This document shows positions 7,928-17,200 of a stretch of DNA of 64,000 nucleotides, piece by piece. Positions within the stretch are counted from its first letter, which is position 1; each line of letters opens with the position of its first letter. Source of the stretch: Nostoc sp. MG11 (GTDB lineage: Bacteria > Cyanobacteriota > Cyanobacteriia > Cyanobacteriales > Nostocaceae); NCBI RefSeq assembly GCF_014904695.1, contig NZ_JACXXN010000010.1, positions 62,001 to 126,000 on the forward strand. The letters are read 5' to 3'. A program made the position numbers and the translations under genes. The notes below the pieces were generated by a model. That model did not search any database. It was not told the origin of the DNA and worked only from the letters and a program-made list of their open reading frames with translations.

Positions 7928-8422
7928 TTATGCTAATGTTGTCAACCCATTCAAGTAGTCTTGCAATTGCCGCGTGTGGTCGTGAGACATTTGTCCTGGA
8001 GGTAGGGAATTAGCAGGGAAAGCCTGAATTTCCATTACTTCCAAAGTATCCTGAACCTCCATTGTCCCATGCACTTCGGCCTCAACTACAACACAAATTG
8101 AATGGATTCTAGGATCACGGTCTGGTGCGGAGTAAACTCCAACTAAACGCCGAATTTCCGCTAATTCCAGTCCGGTTTCCTCCTTCAACTCCCGGCGAAT
8201 TGTACTAGGAATATCTTCTCCCCAGTCCACCATACCTCCCGGCAATGCCCAACGACCATCGTCGCGTCGCCGAATCAGTACAATGCGACCATCTGGTAAA
8301 ATCGGAATGATACTAGTGCCAGTAATGGGATGCCGAAATATGATACCCAGTACTGTTTGTCCATAGCGCCATAGGGTACGTGTGGACTGTACAGCTGCCG
8401 CAAAAAAAGCAAGAACGTTCAA
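7928..8422 (-). CDS. NUDIX hydrolase
   Basis: Hydrolyses a nucleoside-diphosphate-linked compound. The Nudix box is seen as GGMVDWGE-x7-RELKEETGLEL around residues 70-92, matching GX5EX7REUXEEXGU. The N-terminus starts at a TTG (8422) with no ATG in frame before the box; the start is uncertain. The preceding segment (VLGIIFRHPITGTSIIPILPDGRIVLIRR) is the normal beta-strand lead-in. Confidence 0.85.
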   Translation of the reverse strand: MNVLAFFAAAVQSTRTLWRYGQTVLGIIFRHPITGTSIIPILPDGRIVLIRRRDDGRWALPGGMVDWGEDIPSTIRRELKEETGLELAEIRRLVGVYSAPDRDPRIHSICVVVEAEVHGTMEVQDTLEVMEIQAFPANSLPPGQMSHDHTRQLQDYLNGLTTLA

Positions 8423-8706
8423 TCTTCAAATTTCTATGTTGTACTCTATAATTCCCTACCACTTACATAACAATCAACCAATAAAATGTTAGTTGAGTTT
8501 TGTTTTATACAAAAATGTTTGTGATTTGGGATTTTATTCTAACGTTTTCCGTAGAATATTGTTAATTCTAACATCAGGTTTAAATAAATTTACTTTGTGT
8601 ATATATACATAACATTCATTAACGCATCAATTTCATTAGATAGCCAGTATTAGCCTTGCTAAAAGCAGCTATCAATAGTAGTTTTGCAGCACTGATTCAG
8701 AAAATT

Positions 8707-8892
8707 GGCATTGCTGAATCAAGATATGAATTGTCATTCTGTAGCTTGCTTCCTCGTAAGTGAAGCAAGCTAGGCCTTGGTCTCGTAGAGAAGAACCTCG
8801 ACAGATACTTTCCTATGGAACGCAAAACGTTCGCTTAGCGTTGCTACACTCAGCATGACAAAATAAAATTCATACGCCAATTCAGCAACGCC
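8707..8892. mobile_element. MITE-like element, 186 bp, with 8-bp target duplication
   Basis: The left end GGCATTGCTGAATC and right end (reverse strand) GGCGTTGCTGAATT form imperfect terminal inverted repeats that continue to TATGAATT and TGTCAT. Both ends are flanked by the direct repeat AGAAAATT (8699-8706 and 8893-8900). There is no ORF inside, so it is non-autonomous. The remainder of 8423-9281 is AT-rich without a gene. Confidence 0.75.
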
Positions 8893-9281
8893 AGAAAATT
8901 AATCTAAAAAATCTAAATTACATAATTTCATTGCTTGCATTACCTCTTAAGATTTAATTGGTAATTTTAACTCTCTACTATTTCCTAATTAAAATTTATA
9001 TTAATCAAATATCGAGTTGTTTTAAGAACCGCAACAACTAGTTAACTAATTTACATAGTCTGACCTATTTTAATCTAACAAAAGGTATTTTTATCTAGCT
9101 ACCAAGTACATACTTCTAAAGTAGCATTGACATAGCCAAGTAGAACACGGTAGACTAGTATACTGTTAAAAGTTTATTAATTGCTGAACTAGGCTAAAAG
9201 CATATCAATAACATTGGTAGCTGATATTGCCTACGTGATGCCTAGTTGCTCCCTTTTTTGTTGTTTATTAATGAGGTGAAC

Positions 9282-9446
9282 ATGGCCAAGCGCCGTAACC
9301 CGAAAAAAGAAAAGGCGCTACGGAACCAGGCGTATGCCAGAAAGTTTCGTAAACGGACTACGACAGGAAGAATGCAGAGAAGGTTCCAACAAAGACCACC
9401 GAAGAGTGAGGAAGAAGAAGGCGCAGCAGCAGCTGATACTGAGTAA
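9282..9446 (+). CDS. Small basic cyanobacterial protein, function unknown
   Basis: 54 residues. The strongly basic N-terminal two thirds (MAKRRNPKKEK, ARKFRKRTTTGRMQRRFQQR) and acidic tail (SEEEEG) suggest an RNA- or ribosome-associated protein, but I do not recognise it. The start at 9282 is supported by GAGG five bases upstream. It is followed by a hairpin terminator at 9489-9510. A 36-nt upstream extension of the ORF is unlikely to be translated. Confidence 0.7.
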   Translation: MAKRRNPKKEKALRNQAYARKFRKRTTTGRMQRRFQQRPPKSEEEEGAAAADTE

Positions 9447-9488
9447 GTTGCCTATTATAATCCTTGTTCTTTGAATCTTTTAGTGATC

Positions 9489-9510
9489 AGGGCGTACATT
9501 TGTACGCCCT
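9489..9510 (+). terminator. Hairpin terminator-like structure
   Basis: AGGGCGTACA-TT-TGTACGCCCT is a perfect 10-bp stem placed 43 bp after the small basic gene. The following ATCTTATTA is only weakly T-rich. Confidence 0.5.
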
Positions 9511-9613
9511 ATCTTATTAGTAGGTACTGGGTATTGGGTGTTTGGAAAACTTTTTCTCAGTCCTAGTTTCTAGTCCCCAGTCCCCAGTTCCCATTCCCTA
9601 TTCCCCATTCCCT

Positions 9614-10999
9614 TTATTCAGAAATTTGAGCGCGGGCATCAAGGAGTGCTTTTCTTACCTGTGCAAAACCAGTACCACCATAACTATTACGCGCTGCAAC
9701 AACTTGGCGGGGGGATATTGCTTCATAAATATCTGCTGCAAATGCTGGATGCAGTTCTTGCCACTCCTCCAATTTCAAATCTTTCAGAAGTTTACCTGCG
9801 GCAATACTAGTTTTTACAACTTTACCTACAAGATTGTAGGCTTCTCGAAAGGGAACGCCCCGCGCTGCTAAATAATCTGCTACGTCGGTAGCATTAGAAA
9901 AGTCTTCTGTCACGGCTTCTGCTAAGCGCTGGGTACGAAATTCCAAACCTTCCCGCAGCAAAATCGTCATTGCTTCTAGACAGGCTTTGACTGTGTTAAC
10001 GGTATCAAATAGACCTTCTTTATCTTCTTGCAGGTCTTTGTTGTATGCCAGGGGTAGCCCTTTCATGATTACCAACATCGCCTGGAGATGACCGAATACA
10101 CGTCCCGTTTTTCCCCGTACTAATTCTGGTACATCGGGGTTTTTCTTTTGGGGCATGATACTGGAACCTGTGGCACAGCTATCTTTGAGAGTGACAAAGC
10201 GGAATTCTTCAGTTGACCAAAGAATGACTTCTTCTGCAAGGCGGCTGAGGTGAACCATGATCAAGCTAGCAGCACACAGAAATTCGATCGCAAAATCGCG
10301 ATCGCTCACTCCATCCAAGCTGTTAGCATAAACGCTGTCAAAATTCAACAGTTCAGCTGCATAGTGGCGGTCAATGGGGAAAGTGGTTCCCGCTAAAGCA
10401 CCGCAACCCAAAGGTGAAATATTCACGCGGCGAAAAACATCTCCCAAGCGTTCCCAATCGCGTTGGGCCATTTGAAAGTATGCCAAGAGATGGTGCGCTA
10501 AACTCAACGGTTGGGCACGTTGCAAGTGAGTATATCCAGGAATTAAAGTTTCAACATGCTGTTCAGCTATATCTAGTAAGATAATTTGAAATTCTCGTAA
10601 TTGGGATTTGATTTGTTGAATTTGGTCACGGAGGTAGAGTCTGGTATCTGTGCCAACTTGATCATTACGCGATCGCGCAGTATGCAATTTCTTACCCACA
10701 TCCCCGACAATTTCCGTCAGTCGCCGTTCAACCGCAAAATGTACATCTTCAGCATCGACACCAGGCTGAAATTTTCCCTGGCGGTATTCCTGGCGTATTT
10801 GTTCTAAACCAGTAACTAGTTGTTCTCCTTCTTCTGGGGAAATAATTCCCGTGTGAGCCAGCATTTTGGCATGAGCTTGAGAACCAGTCAGGTCGTATTC
10901 TATTAATTCAATATCGAAATTTATACTGGCATTAAAAAGAGCGATCGCTGGATGCAACGATGATTCAAAACGCTGGCTCCAAGTTTGTTTTTCGGTCAT
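9614..10999 (-). CDS. argH: Argininosuccinate lyase
   Basis: Splits argininosuccinate into arginine and fumarate, the last step of arginine synthesis, which also feeds cyanophycin made by cphA in this window. 461 residues. Contains the fumarase-superfamily signature [12 protein letters not shown], plus SRNDQV near 115 and TAVS-type HTHLQRAQP (here YTHLQRAQP). I start at [11 protein letters not shown] (10999) because that is the conserved N-terminus; a longer in-frame start at 11035 adds 12 unlikely residues. Confidence 0.96.
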   Translation of the reverse strand: MTEKQTWSQRFESSLHPAIALFNASINFDIELIEYDLTGSQAHAKMLAHTGIISPEEGEQLVTGLEQIRQEYRQGKFQPGVDAEDVHFAVERRLTEIVGDVGKKLHTARSRNDQVGTDTRLYLRDQIQQIKSQLREFQIILLDIAEQHVETLIPGYTHLQRAQPLSLAHHLLAYFQMAQRDWERLGDVFRRVNISPLGCGALAGTTFPIDRHYAAELLNFDSVYANSLDGVSDRDFAIEFLCAASLIMVHLSRLAEEVILWSTEEFRFVTLKDSCATGSSIMPQKKNPDVPELVRGKTGRVFGHLQAMLVIMKGLPLAYNKDLQEDKEGLFDTVNTVKACLEAMTILLREGLEFRTQRLAEAVTEDFSNATDVADYLAARGVPFREAYNLVGKVVKTSIAAGKLLKDLKLEEWQELHPAFAADIYEAISPRQVVAARNSYGGTGFAQVRKALLDARAQISE

Positions 11000-11196
11000 A
11001 GACTTCAAGGCAGAAGGGACGGGGAGAGGAGCCACTGCGTTCTAGAGGTTCTCTTTGTTCTAGCAAGTGGCGTGGGGAGAGGGGGAGAATTTTTAATTCT
11101 TGACGAGACGAGTAGACACTCAAACAGCGGCTTCTGGTAAGAGTATAATCGCGTCTCTACTCCTGACTCCTAACTCCCGACTCCTAACTTTTAAAT

Positions 11197-11403
11197 TTAA
11201 CCATAGCTGGTGAGATTCCGAATAATATAACCAATCACCAAACCAATCAATAATGCCCACACTTGGCCTGTTTGTATAAAATGGCTCCAAGATTTTTGGA
11301 TTTGACCCATAAGGTCTGGGTCAGTAATTGTTTGCGCTAGCACTGTCAAGTTTACAGGCAGATGCCAAAGTAGCTGAGATATCAAATCGCTGTAGTGGCT
11401 CAT
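11197..11403 (-). CDS. Small single-span membrane protein, unknown
   Basis: 68 residues with one hydrophobic helix near the C-terminus (VWALLIGLVIGYIIRNL). No recognised family. It stands alone between argH and larB. Plausible as a gene because of length, start context and typical cyanobacterial composition, but not proven. Confidence 0.5.
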   Translation of the reverse strand: MSHYSDLISQLLWHLPVNLTVLAQTITDPDLMGQIQKSWSHFIQTGQVWALLIGLVIGYIIRNLTSYG

Positions 11404-11514
11404 ATTTACTGATTAATGTGTATGGGCTGCATTTGTTAGTTATGAGTAGTCGATGTAACAAGTAACTGCCGCGATCGCGCGTAGCGTTTGCGGTAATTAC
11501 GCCACTGTCATAAC

Positions 11515-12303
11515 CTAAGATGCAGGCGATGCCAACCGCAATTTCTCGGCTGTCCGCAAAATTTGCCCCGCCAAAACTGCTGCACCAAAACCGTTATCAA
11601 TATTTACTACACCCACTCCAGCTGCACAAGAATTAAGCATTGTCAATAGGGGTGATAGCCCGCCAAAACTTGCACCATAACCGATACTGGTGGGAACGGC
11701 AATCACAGGACAATCTGCCAAACCGGCAACGACGCTGGGTAAAGCGCCTTCCATCCCTGCCACAACAATCAACACCGATGCTGACTCGATGACGTGGCGG
11801 TTACTCAGCAAACGATGAATCCCAGCAACGCCGACATCCCAGAGACGCTGTACCCGGAAACCGGAAAGTTCCGCTGTCACAGATGCTTCTTCAGCAACGG
11901 GTAAATCAGCTGTTCCAGCAGAGAGAATGCCGATTTCACCCTCGAACTGTGGTTCGATGGTAGGAGGAGCGATCGCACAAATTCGCGCCGATTCGTAGTA
12001 TCGCAAACCGCTAACTTTTGATTGCAGTGCGGCATAAACTCCAGGCTCAATGCGAGTCGCCATTACCACCGGGTTGCGGAGGCGCATCACCTCCATAATT
12101 TGAGCAATCTGCTCAGGCGTCTTACCAGGGCCCCATATTACTTCTGGGAAACCAGTTCTTAGCTGGCGATGGTGGTCAATTTTGGCAAACTCACCTACAG
12201 ATTCATAAGCTAAGTCTTTGAGTGAGTCTAATGCTATATCTGGGGTAACTTTACCATTGGCAACCGCTTCTAAGAGCGATCGCAAGGTTTTGTCATTTGT
12301 CAT
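11515..12303 (-). CDS. larB: Nickel-pincer cofactor biosynthesis protein LarB (PurE-like)
   Basis: 262 residues. The C-terminal half has the AIR-carboxylase-like core (VVAGMEGALPSVVAGL, PVIAVPTSIGYGASFGG, NIDNGFGAA). The N-terminal part (RTGFPEVIWGPGKTPEQI) is diagnostic of LarB, which carboxylates and hydrolyses nicotinate adenine dinucleotide on the way to the Ni-pincer cofactor of lactate racemase. larC and larE are not nearby. The start MTNDK overlaps STRR-like sequence. Confidence 0.9.
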   Translation of the reverse strand: MTNDKTLRSLLEAVANGKVTPDIALDSLKDLAYESVGEFAKIDHHRQLRTGFPEVIWGPGKTPEQIAQIMEVMRLRNPVVMATRIEPGVYAALQSKVSGLRYYESARICAIAPPTIEPQFEGEIGILSAGTADLPVAEEASVTAELSGFRVQRLWDVGVAGIHRLLSNRHVIESASVLIVVAGMEGALPSVVAGLADCPVIAVPTSIGYGASFGGLSPLLTMLNSCAAGVGVVNIDNGFGAAVLAGQILRTAEKLRLASPAS

Positions 12304-12399
12304 TTGTTATTTCTTTACTGCAAAAATCCAAGATCAAAAATTCAAAATAATTAATTTTGACTCTTGTCCAGACGCGATTAATCGCGTCTGGACTCTTAA

Positions 12400-14187
12400 C
12401 TAATCCGTTACTTTGATTTCATGAATGTTCCAGAATGCGCCACCAAGAGCGGAGAATCTGATCCCTTCAAAACGATTGCGTACTGCTGATAATGATAAAG
12501 GATTAACTAGGTAAATAAATGGTAAATTTTCCTGAGTAATCCGTTGGCTTTCGGCATAAATTTCTTTCCGCTTTGTTTCGTCTAATTCTCTAGCAGCTTG
12601 AATGTAGAGCTTACCAATTTGCGCTTCCCAAGGAGCCACCTCCCAACCTTGAATCGGCTTTTGTCCTGGCTGTGGTTTCTGATTAAACATGTGCAATCCC
12701 CCTTCAGGATACCAAACGTTAGCTCCATCATTTGGTTCTAAACCACCAGTCAGACCTAGCATAGAAGCTTCCCAATCTAAGGAATTAGATAGCTTGTCTG
12801 TATAAGTATTCCATGCTAGAGGAGTGAAATCGACTTGAATACCGATTTTACTTAAGTCTTGTTTAATTTGTGAGCCAATTGCTTCGCGGATTTTGTTCCC
12901 AGCATTGGTGAGCAACGAAAAGCGGACGCGATTTCCTTGAGCATCTACTAGTTGCTTTCTTTCGTTATATTTGAATCCTGCTTTTAGTAGAAGTTCTCTG
13001 GCTTTTTCTGGATTATGATTGTAAACTTTTAGCCCCTTTTTAGGAGAAAGATAATAGGGACTTTGCACGGAAATCGGTGAATCTTGTGGAGTACCCAAAC
13101 CGCGAAAAGTATTATTAATCATTGTTTGGCGATCAATAGCATAAGCTACTGCCTGCCGAAATTCTACAGTATTAAACCAACGCGATTTTACTGGATCAAC
13201 CAGCGGTTTTCCATCCCTTTTACCTTTATTTAAATTGAATAAAACAAAGGTAGTACCAGTTGCCGGGCCACCATTATAAATTTTGAAATTACCTTGTTTT
13301 TCTTGCACTTTTAGCAAAGAAAAGTAATCTGGTGAAACTGCCTGAGTATCTAACCCACCAGAACGAAATTGTAACAAAGAGGTATCTGTTGATTCCACAA
13401 TTTGCCAGACTATCCGTTCAATATAAGGTTGAGATTCTCCTTGAGGCCCTTTGCGCCAGTAGTAGGGATTGCGTCGGAATACTACACGCTGACTAGTGTC
13501 GTAGCGTTCAAGTTTGTAGGGGCCATTAACGATAATTTGGTCTGGAGGAGTATCAACGCCCCATTTTGACAAAAATATTGGCTTACCTTCAGCGTCTTTT
13601 GTTTTCACCGATTCCCGTAGTGCATGGGCTGGTAAAATCGGGTATCCTGTAGCACTACGTAGGAATGGGGCAAAGGGTTCTGGGACAGTAAACTCAACCC
13701 GCCGATTATCAATTTTTCTCACAATTGGCAGCTTACGACTTTCGCCAATTCTCAAAACATCTCTGACATCTGTAGGGATTGCTTCGTTGAGGTAAATGTC
13801 ATTATAAGTAAACACTACATCGTCTACTGTAAGCGGTTGTCCATCAGACCATTTCAAACCCTCGCGCAGAGTAAAAACAATCTTTAATTTATCATCAGAA
13901 AATTGCCAGGATTCTGCCAGTGCTGGCTCAACTTTACCAGTATCATAATTTTCGGTGATTAACCCCTCGTAAATCAGAGGAAAAACATTGGGAGACTCCT
14001 GACTGAGGGGATAGTTAAAGGTTTTAGGATCACTGAGAATTCCACTTACCAATTGCGGTACTTGAGCGGCTGCGCTTTTGAAGTTAGCTGGGTTGCAGCC
14101 GGTAACTGTAAGTGCTGTTGCTACAGCCAGAATTATTGGCAACCAAAAACGGTGAATTGCTATAAAGGTTTTCCTCAAAAATTTCAT
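12400..14187 (-). CDS. Peptide/nickel-type ABC transporter substrate-binding lipoprotein
   Basis: 595 residues from ATG 14187. Signal peptide with lipobox TVTGC (Cys31), so it is likely anchored on the outer face of the inner membrane. The SBP family 5 pattern is visible: FPLIYEGLI, AESWQFSDDKLKIVFTLREGLKWSDGQPLTVDDVVFTYN and AVAYAIDRQTMI. Start 14235 would overlap the next gene and put 16 residues before the signal, so 14187 is preferred. No permease is adjacent; a DppB/OppB-type permease at 51414 may be its partner. Confidence 0.92.
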   Translation of the reverse strand: MKFLRKTFIAIHRFWLPIILAVATALTVTGCNPANFKSAAAQVPQLVSGILSDPKTFNYPLSQESPNVFPLIYEGLITENYDTGKVEPALAESWQFSDDKLKIVFTLREGLKWSDGQPLTVDDVVFTYNDIYLNEAIPTDVRDVLRIGESRKLPIVRKIDNRRVEFTVPEPFAPFLRSATGYPILPAHALRESVKTKDAEGKPIFLSKWGVDTPPDQIIVNGPYKLERYDTSQRVVFRRNPYYWRKGPQGESQPYIERIVWQIVESTDTSLLQFRSGGLDTQAVSPDYFSLLKVQEKQGNFKIYNGGPATGTTFVLFNLNKGKRDGKPLVDPVKSRWFNTVEFRQAVAYAIDRQTMINNTFRGLGTPQDSPISVQSPYYLSPKKGLKVYNHNPEKARELLLKAGFKYNERKQLVDAQGNRVRFSLLTNAGNKIREAIGSQIKQDLSKIGIQVDFTPLAWNTYTDKLSNSLDWEASMLGLTGGLEPNDGANVWYPEGGLHMFNQKPQPGQKPIQGWEVAPWEAQIGKLYIQAARELDETKRKEIYAESQRITQENLPFIYLVNPLSLSAVRNRFEGIRFSALGGAFWNIHEIKVTD

Positions 14188-14210
14188 AATTTCAATACCG
14201 AATAGTGTAA

Positions 14211-14819
14211 TTAATTTGATTGAGATTGTAGCCAACCAAGGAACTTTTGGGTTTTATTGAAATACTGAATGCCAGTATCTCGTAAAACCTCTATAACTTC
14301 ACGTCTGCCAAATTCTTTAGAATTGCTACTTAAAAATACTTTTATTTCATTTGGGTGTAAGCGTGCATGGTGAACTATACATTCTAAAATCAACTTATCC
14401 ATAAGATGCTTTTTTAGGATATTTTTATCCAGGCTTCCATGAATAATTTCTGTAGTTAACGGAATCTCTTCTGCTTTGCTAACAAGCTGGTTGAAAGCTA
14501 TATAAAAACGTTTTTCTATGTCATTATTATGTTCCAAAAAGCTAAGATTAGCTTTTTGCAAATAATTAACAACTAATTTAGCATTTTGTGAAGTTTTATC
14601 CATTCCAGCCTCGTTAACTTGAATATCCAATCGCCTAATAAAATCTTGGTTATATTTGTCTTCTTGCTCTAAAGTCGCCAGAGATTCTACATAACAAATG
14701 CTGGGTATTACTAAACAGACTGACGTAGGTGTATTTTGCAAAAAATTTTCTGCTAGTTCATCCTGTCCTTTAGCAATACTCATTAAAAAGTTTGTTTCTA
14801 CGTAAAGTATCACTGCCAA
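14211..14819 (-). CDS. PIN-like domain protein
   Basis: 202 residues. The N-terminal YVETNFLMSIAKG, central IPSICYVES, DKLILECIVHHA and late FLSSNSKEF follow PIN-fold strand/acidic spacing, suggesting a Mg-dependent ribonuclease. The first acidic residue is Glu rather than the usual Asp. It lies 6 bp after a PD-(D/E)XK-like gene, so the two probably form an operon. It is longer than VapC toxins (about 130 aa) and there is no small antitoxin gene, so it is not a classical VapBC pair. Function unknown. Confidence 0.7.
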   Translation of the reverse strand: MAVILYVETNFLMSIAKGQDELAENFLQNTPTSVCLVIPSICYVESLATLEQEDKYNQDFIRRLDIQVNEAGMDKTSQNAKLVVNYLQKANLSFLEHNNDIEKRFYIAFNQLVSKAEEIPLTTEIIHGSLDKNILKKHLMDKLILECIVHHARLHPNEIKVFLSSNSKEFGRREVIEVLRDTGIQYFNKTQKFLGWLQSQSN

Positions 14820-14825
14820 TACTAC

Positions 14826-15284
14826 CTAAGGTTGAGTAATTCCACCTTCTAATAACTGTGACAAACCTATTTCTGCCATTTCCTTGGATACTGGCGGTAT
14901 TTCTGACTTCCAGTGATAGCAAAAATCAGTTATCCATGCTTTTGTTAGACCTGTAAGATAAAGATTAAAAATTTGTTTTTTATTAAATTCTGGTTCATAA
15001 TGACTAAGCACATCACCAGGATTAAAATTAATAACTTCTGACAAATTAGATCCATCCCATCGAAAAACTAAAATATTTTCTAAATCAACAAACATAGCAA
15101 AGGGAATCAGGGCTTTTGACGCTTGTAAGTAGTCAATAATTCGCAAGATAGCATTTTCTTTGCTCTTTTTGGGGTTTGAATCAAATGGAAAACCTTGAAC
15201 TTCAACTATCAAGACAATTTTTCCATCTTTGTCTAGTGCCACAATATCAGGGCGCTCTACATCTTCTAAGTTTGTAGCTTGCAT
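14826..15284 (-). CDS. PD-(D/E)XK nuclease-like protein
   Basis: 152 residues. RPDIVALDKDGKIVLIVEVQG resembles the D-x(n)-E-x-K/Q core of restriction-endonuclease-fold proteins, followed by a helix (ILRIIDYLQASKALIPFAMFVD) of the same fold. The last acidic-lysine position reads EVQ, so catalysis is uncertain. It is the first gene of a two-gene unit with the PIN-like gene. Possibly a defence or nucleic-acid-processing pair (inference). Confidence 0.65.
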   Translation of the reverse strand: MQATNLEDVERPDIVALDKDGKIVLIVEVQGFPFDSNPKKSKENAILRIIDYLQASKALIPFAMFVDLENILVFRWDGSNLSEVINFNPGDVLSHYEPEFNKKQIFNLYLTGLTKAWITDFCYHWKSEIPPVSKEMAEIGLSQLLEGGITQP

Positions 15285-15385
15285 GGCTCTAATTTCCTAC
15301 TCAGGTAAGTTTATTTATCTCCCATCACCCTATTGATTTCAATCTTAACGATGATTAAATAGTCTAACTAATGCAGCAAAAAAAG

Positions 15386-15868
15386 TTATTCTGAAGCAAT
15401 TAGCAAGGCAGCAGCGTAAGCACAAATTCCTTCTTCGCGTCCAACAGGGCCTAGTTTTTCGTTGGTGGTAGCTTTGATGCCAATTTGATTCGGTTGTAAT
15501 TCTAAAACAGCTGCTAGCTTGTCGCGCATTTGATGAATATGCGGTTTTAATTTGGGACGTTCTGCGACTACTACTGAGTCAATATTTCCGATCTGCCAGC
15601 CTTGATCCCGAATCAACTGATTTACTTGAGTTAATAGCATTAAACTATTTGCTCCTGCCCATTGCGGATCGCTAGGGGGAAAATAATGGCCAATATCCCC
15701 TAAAGATAATGCTCCAAGCATGGCATCCATAATCGCGTGGGTTAGCACATCAGCGTCACTGTGTCCTAATAAACCCAGTTCATGAGGTATCTGAATTCCT
15801 CCTAAAATTAAAGGGCGATCGCTCACCAGTCGATGGATATCGTAGCCGTTACCAATACGAATATTCAT
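15386..15868 (-). CDS. ispF: 2-C-methyl-D-erythritol 2,4-cyclodiphosphate synthase
   Basis: MEP-pathway enzyme for isoprenoids. 160 residues. The metal/substrate motif GYDIHRL is at the N-terminus, followed by [24 protein letters not shown] and the C-terminal [17 protein letters not shown]. The start [10 protein letters not shown] (15868) fits the family; the six residues before it (MTNDKN) derive from the STRR tract. It precedes nothing in an operon; trmD lies 49 bp upstream on the same strand. Confidence 0.96.
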   Translation of the reverse strand: MNIRIGNGYDIHRLVSDRPLILGGIQIPHELGLLGHSDADVLTHAIMDAMLGALSLGDIGHYFPPSDPQWAGANSLMLLTQVNQLIRDQGWQIGNIDSVVVAERPKLKPHIHQMRDKLAAVLELQPNQIGIKATTNEKLGPVGREEGICAYAAALLIASE

Positions 15869-15873
15869 GTTTT

Positions 15874-15929
15874 TGTCATTTGTCATTGGTCATTGGTCAT
15901 TGGTCATTTGTCATTTGTCATTTGTCATT
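15874..15929. repeat. STRR heptanucleotide tract
   Basis: About eight copies of TCATTGG/TCATTTG (7 bp) between ispF and trmD, overlapping the last codons of trmD. Similar tracts occur at about 7873-7920, 29236-29268, 43758-43806, 51217-51290 and 59233-59266. Confidence 0.85.
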
Positions 15930-16643
15930 AATTATTCTCTTCCTCTGCTCCCCCTGCTCCCCCTGCTCCCATTTCTTCAGCAAATCAGGACGGCGATCGC
16001 GTGTTCTGTTAATTTGTTGCTCGTAACGCCAGCGAGCGATCGCGGCGTGATTTCCAGAGAGTAAGACGTCGGGTACTTTTAACCCACGAAAATTTGCCGG
16101 ACGAGTGTACTGAGGATAGTCCAACAATCCCTCCTCAAAACTTTCTGCTGTTAGAGATTCCTTTTTGGCTACGGTTCCTGGTAGGAGACGCACGACGCCA
16201 TTAATTAAAGCCATTGCTGGAATTTCTCCACCTGTCAAAATAAAATCACCCAAAGACACCTCACGAGTAACTAAATGCAGCACCCTTTCATCTACTCCTT
16301 CGTAATGCCCACAAATAACTACTAATTGGTCATAATTTGTCGTTAATTCTCGTAACAGTGGTTGATTGATTGTTTCACCCTGTGGACTCATCAAAATGAC
16401 CTCTCTTCGAGGTAAAATCGGCAGCGACTCCACAGCAGCAAAGATGGGTTCTGGCTTCATCAGCATCCCCACACCGCCGCCGTAGGGTTCATCATCTACT
16501 TTCCGGTGCTTATCGTTGGTAAAGTCCCGTGGATTAATCAGATGCACTTGGGCGATCTGTTTGGCTAAGGCTTTACCCAGCAACCCAGAACTTAAAACAG
16601 AGGTAAAACAGTCAGGAAACAGCGTAACTATATCAAAGCGCAC
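15918..16643 (-). CDS. trmD: tRNA (guanine-N1-)-methyltransferase
   Basis: Methylates G37 of tRNAs, including those for Leu and Pro, with S-adenosylmethionine. 241 residues. The SPOUT knot is visible as VVICGHYEGVDERV, SLGDFILTGGE and the catalytic-domain GGGVGMLMKPEPI. The C-terminal tail (KKWEQGEQGEQRKRIINDK) is encoded by low-complexity GGGAGCA repeats and the STRR, so the natural end has drifted into repeat DNA. Confidence 0.95.
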   Translation of the reverse strand: MRFDIVTLFPDCFTSVLSSGLLGKALAKQIAQVHLINPRDFTNDKHRKVDDEPYGGGVGMLMKPEPIFAAVESLPILPRREVILMSPQGETINQPLLRELTTNYDQLVVICGHYEGVDERVLHLVTREVSLGDFILTGGEIPAMALINGVVRLLPGTVAKKESLTAESFEEGLLDYPQYTRPANFRGLKVPDVLLSGNHAAIARWRYEQQINRTRDRRPDLLKKWEQGEQGEQRKRIINDK

Positions 16644-17200
16644 AGTTATTCGTATTCAAGGACACTAATCTTAAATTTGAATGTCTAGCAAACACAAGAA
16701 GCCAATGTCGGGTGGGAGACAGATAAACTTGATCAATAGTATCTAAAAGTACCAGAACTCTTAGATCTCGGTGGGATCAAAAGTTTTTCTAATTACTTAA
16801 TTTATGTTTAAATATTGTCACAACTACATTTAAATTAATAATCCGATTAAGTTAACAACTTCCAGGATGCATCGAGCCAGCCTCAGAAAAAAGCGTGTCA
16901 AGACCTGCTCGCCCCCAAGCCAAGAGCGTAATTCTAGCCACCAAGCACTATTTTGCCAGCCTGGAAAGAGTAGACAGGTGAAAAACAAGGCGCTGGCTTT
17001 GAGGAACAGTAACGGACACATGAAAACTGAGACATCGTGTGGGTCAAGCAAGAAGTCTGAGAGTTGGCTTCTGAACTATCAGAACTTTAGCCACCGCTCC
17101 AAACTTCACAAAAGTGTCCTCTCAAACAAGCAAAGCGTAAAAGTCATTAGGCTACTAAACCTTGTTACATTCACCTGAAGTTGTTGACAGGAGAAACACA
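16644..17200. other. Intergenic stretch before cphB
   Basis: 556 bp between divergent trmD and cphB. I see no supported gene; the open frames here have no recognisable protein character. It probably holds the cphB promoter and a long leader. Confidence 0.5.

Noticed and set aside
16867-17178. Plus-strand 103-codon ORF before cphB.
   Set aside because: No recognisable domain, poor composition, and it lies in the presumed cphB leader.
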